A stretch of DNA of 64,000 nucleotides from Microbacterium sp. W4I4. GTDB lineage: Bacteria; Actinomycetota; Actinomycetes; Actinomycetales; Microbacteriaceae. Positions 7,261 to 16,183 of this stretch are shown here, one piece after another. Where the stretch lies: assembly GCF_030816235.1 (NCBI RefSeq), contig NZ_JAUSXT010000001.1:3472001-3536000 (forward strand). Direction: 5' to 3'. The number at the start of each line of letters is the position of its first letter. Within the stretch, counting starts at the first letter, position 1. The position numbers and the translations under genes are program-made. Under the pieces are notes generated by a model that made no database searches, was not told where the DNA came from, and saw nothing but the letters and a program-made list of their open reading frames with translations.

Positions 7261-9448
7261 GGCGGGCGAACAGGGATGCAGGCAGCAACCGCGCGAGCAC
7301 GCGCTGTCGGCCATCCACGCTCGCGGCGAGCTGTCCGATCACGACGCGCAGCGGGGCGGCCAGATCTCCGGCATCCGGAGCCGTAGGCGCATAGCTCGTC
7401 CGCTCGACGGCCGCGACCAACGGCGCCAGCGCTTCGGGGTCGGTCCCGCGTTTCGACGCCAGCACCTCGGCGCGCACTCGCGCGGTCTGCGCTTCCGGCG
7501 GCGCTAGCCCCAGATCGATGAGCGAGTCGGACAGCTCGCGCCACGCGGCCATCGCATCACCCGAGCGCGCGCGTCCCATCCGCATCGCCCGCCGCAGCTC
7601 GCGCACCAGCGCAGGCAGCAGCAGAAGCACCAGCACGCCCAGCACGGTCAGCGTCACGGGGGCGGGGTTCAGTGTCTGCAGGGCGTCGGTGCCTCCTCCT
7701 CCGGCATCCTGGTTGCGACCGGCTTCGTCGGTCGGCGTCGCCGACGGGCCTGTGGTGGGAGTGATCGTCGGGGTGGGCGCATCGGGGCCGTCGCCACTGC
7801 CACCGCTGGAGGACGCGGCGATGAAGTCCGTCGGAACGCCCAGCGTCGCGGTCGGCTCGAACGGCACCCAGCCGATGCCCTCGAAATGCACCTCGGGCCA
7901 GGAGTGCAGCTGGTCGCTCGTGATGGAGTAGACGATGCTGTCGTCGCGCTTCTGGTCGGTCCCCGATCCTGGCAGGTAGCCGACGACGATCCGCACGGGC
8001 ATGCTGAGCGTGTCGGCCATCAGCGCGAAGGCGCCCGCGAAGTGGATGCAGTAGCCGGTGCGCTTCTCGAGGAAGGTCGCCACGGCATCCGCTCCCGTGC
8101 CGTCGAAGCCCTCCTCGACCGGGGCGTCGAGCGAGTAGGTGAACTCGCTGCGGAACCAGTCCTGCAGGGCGATCAGCCGGTCGTAGTCGGTGCCGGCATC
8201 GGAGGTGACCTCGCGGGCCAGCCGGCTGATGATCGGCGGCAGGTCTGCGGGCAGCTCGGTGACGGGCGCTCCGGATGCCGAGGACGCGCGGATCTGCTCG
8301 AGCGTGGGCACCGGGGTGGCGGCCTGCACCGTGTAGTCGGCACCGGCGGCATCCGATGAGCCGCTGACCGCAGTCCGGTTCTCCTGCAGGGCCGACCACA
8401 CGCCGTCCACCCCAGTCACCCGCTCGGGCGCGTAGGGGAGAGGGAGGCGATCGCTGGAGACGCCGAGCACTTTGATCGACACCTCGGTCTCGACCGTCTT
8501 GATCGGGTCGGCCCAGTCGCGCCTTCCGAATCCGTCGCGCAGTGGAACCCGGTCGCCGCGATCGGGACGCCACACATCACCGTCGAAGCGCGACAGCGTG
8601 GCCATCCGCAGGTACGGCGGGGAGGCGGCGGAGGTCACCAGCGTGAGCGCCTCGATCCCCTCGGGGCGGCGCAGATCCTCGCCCAGGCGCAGGTCGGCGC
8701 TCACACTGAGCATCGGCCCGGTCCCGGGCAACGCGGACGCCACCGGCAGGCTCGGAGCGAGGACGAGCGCCACCAGCACGGCGACCAGCCCTGTGGAGAC
8801 CGTCACGAGGTACGAGGTCTGCCGCGGAGCGCGCGCATCATGTCGGGCGCCGAAGCGCAGCAGCATCAGGATCATCACGGCCTGCAGCAGGAACCAGCCG
8901 AGATTCACGGAGCCGAACGAGATCAGCATCGGCATGACGCCGACCACCGAGGTCAGCAGCACGGCCAGGATCACCAGCCGGTGTGCGAGCAGCTGGTCGA
9001 CGAGGATCGCGACGACGGCGAAGGTCAGACCGAGCAGGGTCGCCATGGGCACTGAGGCGGCGATCGGGACCACGCCGTTCATGATCTCTTCGGCGCTCTG
9101 CTGCAGTCGCACGCCGATCAGCCGCACGGTCATCTCCGTCGGCAGCAACCCCATCCACGCGGTCTCGCGAGCGAGCAGCACCGTGCAGGCGACGACGACG
9201 GCAAACAGCTGCACCAGCAGCACGACAGGGCCGCGGATGCCCGCACGCACGGTGCGCAGGGCGAGTCGGGTGAGGATGCCGGCGACGGCCACGACGATCA
9301 CGATCGCGCACACGACGAAGGTCCAGACCCCCGGAGTCACCGCTCCCGTGTAGGACCAGACCGAGATCAGCGTCGCGGCGGCGGCGAGGACGCCGGGCCC
9401 GGTGGGAGTCAGTCGGGTGCGGTCTGTGCGGGCGGGCGTCTCAGGCAT
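7253..9448 (-). CDS. Transglutaminase-like membrane protein (TgpA/DUF3488 type)
   Basis: A 731-aa protein. Several N-terminal transmembrane segments precede an extracytoplasmic transglutaminase core, then a Pro/Thr-rich linker, another membrane segment and a cytoplasmic tail. The core has C467 in RTGYCIHFAGAF and H521 in SWPEVHFEGIGW; the third position reads FEPT, a Glu where the family often has Asp. The ATG at 9448 overlaps the end of the DUF58 gene by 8 bp; an upstream in-frame ATG at 9475 is possible but would overlap more. MoxR-DUF58-TgpA trios are widespread and thought to act in envelope or cell-wall functions, but the actinobacterial role is not established. Confidence 0.9.
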   Translation of the reverse strand: MPETPARTDRTRLTPTGPGVLAAAATLISVWSYTGAVTPGVWTFVVCAIVIVVAVAGILTRLALRTVRAGIRGPVVLLVQLFAVVVACTVLLARETAWMGLLPTEMTVRLIGVRLQQSAEEIMNGVVPIAASVPMATLLGLTFAVVAILVDQLLAHRLVILAVLLTSVVGVMPMLISFGSVNLGWFLLQAVMILMLLRFGARHDARAPRQTSYLVTVSTGLVAVLVALVLAPSLPVASALPGTGPMLSVSADLRLGEDLRRPEGIEALTLVTSAASPPYLRMATLSRFDGDVWRPDRGDRVPLRDGFGRRDWADPIKTVETEVSIKVLGVSSDRLPLPYAPERVTGVDGVWSALQENRTAVSGSSDAAGADYTVQAATPVPTLEQIRASSASGAPVTELPADLPPIISRLAREVTSDAGTDYDRLIALQDWFRSEFTYSLDAPVEEGFDGTGADAVATFLEKRTGYCIHFAGAFALMADTLSMPVRIVVGYLPGSGTDQKRDDSIVYSITSDQLHSWPEVHFEGIGWVPFEPTATLGVPTDFIAASSSGGSGDGPDAPTPTITPTTGPSATPTDEAGRNQDAGGGGTDALQTLNPAPVTLTVLGVLVLLLLPALVRELRRAMRMGRARSGDAMAAWRELSDSLIDLGLAPPEAQTARVRAEVLASKRGTDPEALAPLVAAVERTSYAPTAPDAGDLAAPLRVVIGQLAASVDGRQRVLARLLPASLFARRR

Positions 9449-10625
9449 GCGCGGCCTTCGAGACGGGCAGCGCATCCGCCCAGGTCTGGGCGATGTCGGC
9501 GTCCGCCGGCAGCAGCGCGGTGTTCCAGCCGTGAGCGGATGCCGCGGCCAGCGCCTCAGGCTCGGCGGATGCCGCGAACAGCAGCGGGGCCGCCGCGCCG
9601 ACCGTGGTCAGGCGCTCCGCCTCCTCGCCCTCGAGGCGTCCGGTGATGAGCACGAGCGGTCCGGGCGGCGTGCTGCCGACGATGGATCTCAGGTCGTGCG
9701 GCTCACCTCGCGGCCCGATCATGGCCAGTGCGACCATGAGGTCCTCGCGGTCCTCCTCGTGTCCGCGCAGCGCGCCCAGCTGCGTGCCGGAGATGTCGAC
9801 CACATCCACGCTGTAGCCGTCCGCCGCCAGGCGCAGCGCGACGGAGGCGCACAGGGTGACGGCCGCTTCGAAGGCGGCATCCGGTTCCTCGCCCGGTCGG
9901 TCCCAGCGGTCCGCCGCACGGTCGAGCACGACCATGGCATCCGGGCTCGCCTCCTCTTCCTCCTGACGCACCATGAGATCTCCGCGGTGCGCGGTGGCGC
10001 GCCAGTGGATGCGGCGTCGGGAGTCTCCCGAGGAGTACGGGCGGGGGATGAGGTTGTCGGCACCCTGGCCGATCCGGGAGGAACGCGTCTGAGCGGTGCC
10101 GCCCGCGGCGCCCACCTTGGTGGGCAGCGGAGCGAGGGCCACGCTCTGCGGGATCACCGTGACCGTGCGCGTGTCGCCGAAAGCCTGCTCGCGCTGCGCG
10201 AGGCCGAACGGGTCGACCGTGCGCAGGATCAGCGGGCCGAGAGTGGAGATGCCGCGGCGCACGCCGGTCAGGTCGTAGCGCAGCGACAGGGCGTCTCCCG
10301 GGTAGTCGCCGGTCGCATCGCCGCTCACGGCGGGCGGGAGGGTGTCACGCCAGGTGCCGTTCGGGATGCCGATCGAGTACAGGTCGAAGCGCACCTGCAC
10401 CTGGGAGGTCTCGCCGACGGCGAGCAGATCCGTCGAGATGCGCCGCGCCACATCGGCGCGACGGCGCGGCATCCGCACGATCAGCAGCGAGATCAGGGGC
10501 AGCGCCACCAGCAGCACGCCGAGGTAGAGCAGCGGGCGCGCTGCGGCCGCATTCGCGGCGACGATGAGCAGGATGCCGGACAACAGGCATCCCGACCCCC
10601 TGCCCGTGAGCGGTCGGCGCTTCAT
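9441..10625 (-). CDS. DUF58 domain protein
   Basis: A 394-aa partner protein of MoxR ATPases. Two hydrophobic segments lie at the N-terminus (about residues 10-45). The DUF58 signature is seen as PYSSGDSRRRIHWRATAHRGDLMVRQ followed by an acidic EEEE run. The C-terminal part has a von Willebrand A-like character (VVLDRAADRW and later VLITGRL) that could bind a metal or partner. It lies 26 bp after the MoxR stop and overlaps the transglutaminase-like gene. Confidence 0.88.
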   Translation of the reverse strand: MKRRPLTGRGSGCLLSGILLIVAANAAAARPLLYLGVLLVALPLISLLIVRMPRRRADVARRISTDLLAVGETSQVQVRFDLYSIGIPNGTWRDTLPPAVSGDATGDYPGDALSLRYDLTGVRRGISTLGPLILRTVDPFGLAQREQAFGDTRTVTVIPQSVALAPLPTKVGAAGGTAQTRSSRIGQGADNLIPRPYSSGDSRRRIHWRATAHRGDLMVRQEEEEASPDAMVVLDRAADRWDRPGEEPDAAFEAAVTLCASVALRLAADGYSVDVVDISGTQLGALRGHEEDREDLMVALAMIGPRGEPHDLRSIVGSTPPGPLVLITGRLEGEEAERLTTVGAAAPLLFAASAEPEALAAASAHGWNTALLPADADIAQTWADALPVSKAAHA

Positions 10626-10651
10626 AGGAGGAATCTCAGCTTCTCAGGTGC

Positions 10652-11647
<996 letters not shown>

Positions 11648-11681
11648 GCGGTGTCTCCCCTGCGCGACGGTCCGAACTCTG

Positions 11682-11687
11682 ATCGTA
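11682..11687 (-). promoter_or_regulatory. -10 element of the moxR operon
   Basis: Read on the minus strand this is TACGAT, about 34 nt before the moxR ATG. It would give a leader of roughly 28 nt that contains the GGGGAGA ribosome-binding site. Confidence 0.4.
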
Positions 11688-11714
11688 ACCTGCGGAGGTG
11701 AACGGGGCGCAGGA

Positions 11715-14636
11715 TCAGCCCCACAGGGTCGTGCGAGCATCCGTCTCGTCCAGTCGGCCGGACTGGGCGCGCGCCTCGCGCAGGGCGACCAATCCGTGCT
11801 CGCCCTGCAGCTCGACGAGCTCGCACGCCCCGATCGCGTCCTTCCACAGCTCGGCGAAATGGTCGGCATCCGCGCGGCGACGGGCGATCTGCTGCGGCAC
11901 GGCCAGGTAGGCATCCGGCCGGCGGGTGGAGGCGATCCGCAGCAGGAAGCGCGGGGTGCGCACCGGCCCGAACAGCTCCTGCACGGCATCCGTCAGCATT
12001 CGGCGCACGCGTGCGGATCCCTGGAAGACCAGTCGGATGCGCGACGGGCCGTCGGACGCCCGCTCGCTCTCCACCTCGATGGCGGTGTCGGGCAGCGGCG
12101 GGATGCGACCGGCATCCTGCAGCGACTGCGCCACGATCCGTGCGATCTCGAGGTACCCGAGCGACGGGTCGCGCCGATGCCGGACGGCCCGGGCGATCGC
12201 GCCGGCCCGCGTGCCGAGCGCGAGCAGCGCCCCGCCGCCCAGGGCGACGCCTATCCCGGCGACCAGCGGCAGACCCAGATCGAGCACGGTGCTGGCCAGC
12301 GCGGCCAGAGTGCCGACACCCAGTGCACCGACGGCGAATGTCGACGGAGCCGCGGTGACGACGGCGGGGAGCGTCTGCACCAGCTCGGTGCGGCGGATGC
12401 TGCGCACAGCCAGCACGTCGCGCTCGCGGGCCGCGTACGGCTGCCCGATGCGCCAGTCGGCGAGCGTCTGCGACCGCGAGCGCATGCCGGCGATGACGGC
12501 CTGGTTCAGCTGCTCGATCGAGGTGCTGGTGTCCTTGGCGACGAGCCTGTCGAGCAGCTCGCGCGTGGGGCGGTCGAGCGCCGTGCCGAGCCCGGTGATG
12601 ACGCGGGTGTCGTCGTCGGCGCTCAGCCCCCACAGATGGCTGTGGCGGCGGCGCAGCCGGTTCAACTCCGAGGAGTCGTCGAGTTCCACCTGCGGTGGGA
12701 TGAGACAGACGACCGACCAGTTGTGCGCGACCTTGGCCGGCCACGTAGGGTCCAGGCGCAGAGTGCGCCCGCGCAGCTGCTGCGTGCCGACGCTCGTCGC
12801 CACGCTCGTCAGGTCGATGAGGGTGTTCACCGCGGGGCAGTCCCAGCCTTCGCCGAGCAGGCCGCGGGTGCCGACCAGGAGCCGCACGGTGCCGTCGGTC
12901 ACCCGCTGCGAGACCGCCGCCACCAGCCGCCCGCCGCCGAAGCCGGGTACCCGCAGCATCCGCGTCGGGCCGAAGCCCTCCTCGATGTCGACCGTGGTGT
13001 GCAGGGCGCCCTCGAGGGCGGCGGCGAGGGGCGCGGCATCCGCGGCGGTCGTGCGCAAGTGCTGGGCGGTCAGCAGTACGGGGTGCAGCGCCGCGGTGAC
13101 CGGATCGGATGCCAGCAGGTCGAACACGCGCAGCGCGCCGGGTGCCGCATCGCCGATGAGTCCGCGGTTGTCGCCGGCCTCGACGACGTCGGTCACTACG
13201 ACCGCGCGGACGCGCTCGCCGTCGGCGCCGGACAGCTCGTGATGCAGGATGTCGACGGCCGCGTGGTCCTTGGCGACCGAGGTCGACAGGGTCGCTTCGA
13301 GCGGGTTGCGTCCCCGGCGGATGCCGCGGTCGGTGAGGTGCAGACCGAAGTCGGCCAGCGCTCGCTTGACGTATCGCCACTGGTCGCGGGCGGCAGGGTC
13401 GGGCAGCAGGCGGGTGAGTGCGAAGCGCGCGAGTACGAGCAGCAGGTCGTCGGTTCCGGCGCGTCCGAACAGCTGCGGGTCGAGCAGGGGTGCGAGCGGA
13501 TGCCGGGGTGCGGCCGCCCGCAGCACCGCGCCGCAGGCGCGGGTGAGGGAGAAGTCGGCGCTGAGCGCGCGGTCGATGCCGCGGCGGGCGATCTCGTCGG
13601 AAGGGAGAGGCGGCTCGGAGTCGGGTTCGGCCTCGGACGCGGCATCCGGTTCCCTCGTCGCAACCGGTTCGGGTTGCAGCTGCTGCTCCAGGTAGCGGAG
13701 CCCGTCGACGGAGGTGAGCACCTGCACCATCAGGTCGTGCAGCTGCGCCTCGCTGCGGCGGATGAAATGCGCCTCCTGCGGGACGGGCTCCGTGAACCAG
13801 ACGTGCGCGCGGTACGGGGCGAGGTGCCCCTCCTTCACGACGGCCGGGGTCGGCACCTCGTAGTCCACGTCGCCGAGCAGCTGCGTGTAGTTCTCGTACC
13901 CGGTGCCGTCGTCCGGGGAGGGCAGGGTGGCGGTCAGCCCGATCAGCAGGGCGGTGCCGCCGCGTTCGCGGATGCGGGCCCGCAGGTAGGCGACGACGAT
14001 CGCCCAGTGATCCAGCAGGTGATGGCATTCGTCGAGCACGATCGTGTCGACTCCGGCGTCGACGATGCGGTCGATCAGCGCGAGCGCGTTCGGATGCAGC
14101 ACACGGGCGAGCGACTCGGGCCGGGCCTGCGCGAAGCGGCGGCGCAGCGAGGCGGAGCGCTTGCGGATGCCGCGCAGATACTGCGCACGGTTGTCGACGG
14201 ACAGCGCGGCGAGCCAGGTCGCGGCATCCGCCTCGCTGCGGCCAGCCTCGACGAGCTGTTCGGTCCACTGCACCCGGGCGAGATCGTCGAAGGGCGAGCT
14301 GTCGCCGGTGACGCTGAGCAGCTGATAGGTGAGTGCGGTCAGATCGCCGAGGGTGCTCGCGTCGTCGGAGACCTGACCGTCTGCGGATGCCAGTGAGCGC
14401 GCCGTGCGCACCCACTGCTGCCGGATCGTCACCGTCGGCGCCAGCACGAGTGCGCGTCGTCCCGCTCGGGCAGCCAGGAGCAGTCCGAGCAGGGTCTTGC
14501 CCGAGCCGGGCGGCGCCACGATGTGCATAGCGGCATCCGCGGGAGAGACCGGGATCTGCGCCAGCACCTCAGCCTGATAGGTGCGCAGCTCGCCGTCGTA
14601 CCGCCAGTCGGCGAGCGGGCGAGGCGGCGGAGTCAT
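11715..14636 (-). CDS. DEAD/DEAH-box helicase with C-terminal membrane hairpin
   Basis: A 973-aa superfamily 2 helicase. Walker A is APPGSGKT (residues 41-48), motif II is DECH (202-205), and the C-terminal helicase motifs are LVGTRGLLGEGWDCPAVNTL and QQLRGRTLR. After the helicase core, residues about 767-812 form two hydrophobic stretches (FAVGALGVGTLAALASTV and PLVAGIGVALGGGALLALG) that look like a membrane hairpin, unusual for a helicase. The ATG at 14636 was chosen because the fold begins there and a TACGCT -10-like box lies 8 nt upstream. It is transcribed away from the SRP RNA gene. Substrate and role are unknown. Confidence 0.85.
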   Translation of the reverse strand: MTPPPRPLADWRYDGELRTYQAEVLAQIPVSPADAAMHIVAPPGSGKTLLGLLLAARAGRRALVLAPTVTIRQQWVRTARSLASADGQVSDDASTLGDLTALTYQLLSVTGDSSPFDDLARVQWTEQLVEAGRSEADAATWLAALSVDNRAQYLRGIRKRSASLRRRFAQARPESLARVLHPNALALIDRIVDAGVDTIVLDECHHLLDHWAIVVAYLRARIRERGGTALLIGLTATLPSPDDGTGYENYTQLLGDVDYEVPTPAVVKEGHLAPYRAHVWFTEPVPQEAHFIRRSEAQLHDLMVQVLTSVDGLRYLEQQLQPEPVATREPDAASEAEPDSEPPLPSDEIARRGIDRALSADFSLTRACGAVLRAAAPRHPLAPLLDPQLFGRAGTDDLLLVLARFALTRLLPDPAARDQWRYVKRALADFGLHLTDRGIRRGRNPLEATLSTSVAKDHAAVDILHHELSGADGERVRAVVVTDVVEAGDNRGLIGDAAPGALRVFDLLASDPVTAALHPVLLTAQHLRTTAADAAPLAAALEGALHTTVDIEEGFGPTRMLRVPGFGGGRLVAAVSQRVTDGTVRLLVGTRGLLGEGWDCPAVNTLIDLTSVATSVGTQQLRGRTLRLDPTWPAKVAHNWSVVCLIPPQVELDDSSELNRLRRRHSHLWGLSADDDTRVITGLGTALDRPTRELLDRLVAKDTSTSIEQLNQAVIAGMRSRSQTLADWRIGQPYAARERDVLAVRSIRRTELVQTLPAVVTAAPSTFAVGALGVGTLAALASTVLDLGLPLVAGIGVALGGGALLALGTRAGAIARAVRHRRDPSLGYLEIARIVAQSLQDAGRIPPLPDTAIEVESERASDGPSRIRLVFQGSARVRRMLTDAVQELFGPVRTPRFLLRIASTRRPDAYLAVPQQIARRRADADHFAELWKDAIGACELVELQGEHGLVALREARAQSGRLDETDARTTLWG

Positions 14637-14644
14637 CGTTGTCG

Positions 14645-14650
14645 AGCGTA
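14645..14650 (-). promoter_or_regulatory. Possible -10 element of the helicase gene
   Basis: TACGCT on the minus strand, 8 nt before the ATG, predicts a nearly leaderless message. The match is weaker than the TAGNNT boxes elsewhere in the window. Confidence 0.4.
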
Positions 14651-14689
14651 GCCGGGGCCGTGCTGTTCGAGTGCCTTCTGAGCGTCGGG

Positions 14690-14695
14690 TAGACT
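14690..14695 (+). promoter_or_regulatory. -10 element of the SRP RNA gene
   Basis: TAGACT, followed 6 nt later by the 5' end of the SRP RNA stem at 14702. Confidence 0.6.
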
Positions 14696-14701
14696 CGTTG
14701 A

Positions 14702-14795
14702 CGGCTCTCCGCGTGACGGCACCCAGGCCAATTCCCCCAGGGCGGAAACGCAGCAAGGGTAACCGGGCTCTGCCGGGTGCGCGGAGGGTCTTTTC
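14702..14795 (+). ncRNA. ffs: Signal recognition particle 4.5S RNA (small bacterial type)
   Basis: The 5' strand GGCTCTCCGCG pairs with CGCGGAGGGTC at the 3' end to close one long hairpin. The apical part contains the conserved domain IV that binds Ffh: an internal loop with GGCGGAAACGCAGCAAGG and a CCGGGCTCTGCCGG tip region. The RNA ends in a T-rich run (TTTTCTTTT, 14791-14799) that acts as terminator. The size of about 94 nt fits the small SRP RNA. Ends are estimated from the stem. Confidence 0.92.
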
Positions 14796-14847
14796 TTTTG
14801 CCCTGGCGCTCAGCATCCTCCTGTCGGGGCCTGCGAAGATCGATCTC

Positions 14848-15444
14848 GTGACCACCGCACCCGCACCGGCCAGATCCTCTTCGTTCTCGCGCTTCCTCGC
14901 GCCGATCGGGCTGCTCGCTCTGATGTGGGTGATCCAGTTCGCGGATGCCGTGCTGCCCGGTTCGTTCACGGGCTGGGGCCTGCGCTCGTGGGACCTCGGC
15001 AGCCTGCAGGGGATCGTCCTCGGCCCGCTGCTGCACGCGGGCTGGGCGCACCTGATCGGCAACTCCGCGCCGTTCCTCGTGCTCGGCTGCCTGGTCGCCG
15101 TCGAAGGCGCGAAACGGTTCTGGATCGTGACTGCGGTCGTCGCGGTGGTCGGCGGCATCGGCACCTGGCTGATCAACGCTCCGGGCACGCTCACGGTCGG
15201 CGCATCCGTGCTGGTCTTCGGATACTTCGGCTACGTGGTGCTGCGCGTGATCGCGCCGGGGCGCGTCGCTCATCGACTGGCGTACGCGGCGATCGCCGTG
15301 ATCGTGGTGGTGCTGTACGGCGCGACGATGCTCACCGGCATCCTCGGGGCGGCGTCGGGTGTCTCGTGGCAGGCTCACCTGTTCGGCGCCATCGGCGGCG
15401 GTCTCATGGCGTTCGCCGGGCGTCGCCGGAGACTCTCCGCGTGA
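14848..15444 (+). CDS. Rhomboid-family intramembrane serine protease
   Basis: A 198-aa six-helix membrane protease. HAGWAHLIGNSAPF near residue 67 matches the rhomboid His...Asn loop. The catalytic Ser is S120 in VGASVLVFGYFGY (GxSx motif), and the catalytic His is H177 in AHLFGAIGGG. The GTG at 14848 starts just before the first membrane segment; the frame is open further upstream across the SRP RNA, which is not coding. Its stop overlaps the next start (GTGA), coupling it to a single-pass membrane protein that may be a substrate. Confidence 0.86.
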   Translation: MTTAPAPARSSSFSRFLAPIGLLALMWVIQFADAVLPGSFTGWGLRSWDLGSLQGIVLGPLLHAGWAHLIGNSAPFLVLGCLVAVEGAKRFWIVTAVVAVVGGIGTWLINAPGTLTVGASVLVFGYFGYVVLRVIAPGRVAHRLAYAAIAVIVVVLYGATMLTGILGAASGVSWQAHLFGAIGGGLMAFAGRRRRLSA

Positions 15445-16073
15445 GTGACCGGCGGTCGCGCGCGACCGTGCTGCGCCGTCGCGCCCGCCGACGCAGAGAA
15501 CGCAGACGGATGCTGAGGATCGTCGCGATCACGGCATCCGTGGCAGTCGCGGTATCGGCGGTGTTCGTCGTGCTCGGGCTGCTGACCGCACCGCGAGCGG
15601 ACAGATACTGCGTGGACGAACCGCAGACGTTCCCGGCGACGGGCGTCGCCGGGTGGCGCGGGGATCAGCTCGAGAACGCGGCGATCATCGTGCAGACCGC
15701 CCGCGGGATGGGCGTCGAGAGAGACGGGCAGATCATCGGCGTGATGGCCGCGATGGGGGAGAGCTCGCTGCACAACATCGACTACGGCGACTGGGAGACC
15801 TCGGGCGTCACCAACCCCGACGGCACACGCACCAGCAGCATTGGGCTGTTCCAGCAGCAGTCCTGGTGGGGGACACCGGAGGAACGGATGGATCCCGCGA
15901 CCGCTTCGACGAAGTTCTTCACCCGCCTGAACAGGATCGACGGATGGCAGAAGCTGCCGCCCTCGCACGCCATCAACCGGGTGCAGATCAACTCCGACCG
16001 CGAGCACTACGCGCGCTTCGCGGAGGACGCGGCGGATGTCGTGGACGCGCTGGCGGGGGAGTGCGGGGAGTGA
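15441..16073 (+). CDS. Membrane-anchored lytic-transglycosylase-like protein
   Basis: A 210-aa protein with a very basic N-terminus (residues 1-24, mostly Arg), one membrane segment at about 25-49, and an extracytoplasmic domain. That domain has GESSL with the putative catalytic E107 and SIGLFQQQ, which match the ESS and GLxQ motifs of SLT-type transglycosylases. A WGT...P segment typical of actinobacterial lysozyme-like proteins follows. A role in cutting peptidoglycan is inferred. The GTG start overlaps the rhomboid stop, so the pair is co-translated. Confidence 0.7.
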   Translation: MSDRRSRATVLRRRARRRRERRRMLRIVAITASVAVAVSAVFVVLGLLTAPRADRYCVDEPQTFPATGVAGWRGDQLENAAIIVQTARGMGVERDGQIIGVMAAMGESSLHNIDYGDWETSGVTNPDGTRTSSIGLFQQQSWWGTPEERMDPATASTKFFTRLNRIDGWQKLPPSHAINRVQINSDREHYARFAEDAADVVDALAGECGE

Positions 16074-16148
16074 ATGTCGGCGGATCCTGGTATGGAAGAT
16101 ATGTTCTAAATTCAGATAGCACAGAGTCGGAAAAACTCGAAGAAAGTA

Positions 16149-16177
16149 TTGACTTAGCATCGGCCGTTCCGTAGTCT
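16149..16177 (+). promoter_or_regulatory. Promoter of the DUF222/HNH gene (-35 TTGACT, -10 TAGTCT)
   Basis: TTGACT (16149-16154) and TAGTCT (16172-16177) are 17 bp apart, and the ATG follows 6 nt after the -10. The preceding 80 bp (from about 16075) are strikingly AT-rich for this genome. GAAGATATGTTC at 16095-16106 resembles an actinobacterial LexA site with one half-site mismatch; this is only suggestive. Confidence 0.7.
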
Positions 16178-16183
16178 GGAGGC

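Noticed and set aside
9449..9475. The upstream ATG at 9475 as start of the transglutaminase-like protein
   Set aside because: It adds a short Arg/Pro-rich stretch and a longer overlap with DUF58; the ATG at 9448 gives a more typical N-terminus.
16095..16106. A LexA (SOS) box upstream of the DUF222/HNH gene as a firm feature
   Set aside because: Only one half-site is perfect (GAAG-ATAT-GTTC), so it is mentioned as a hint rather than annotated.
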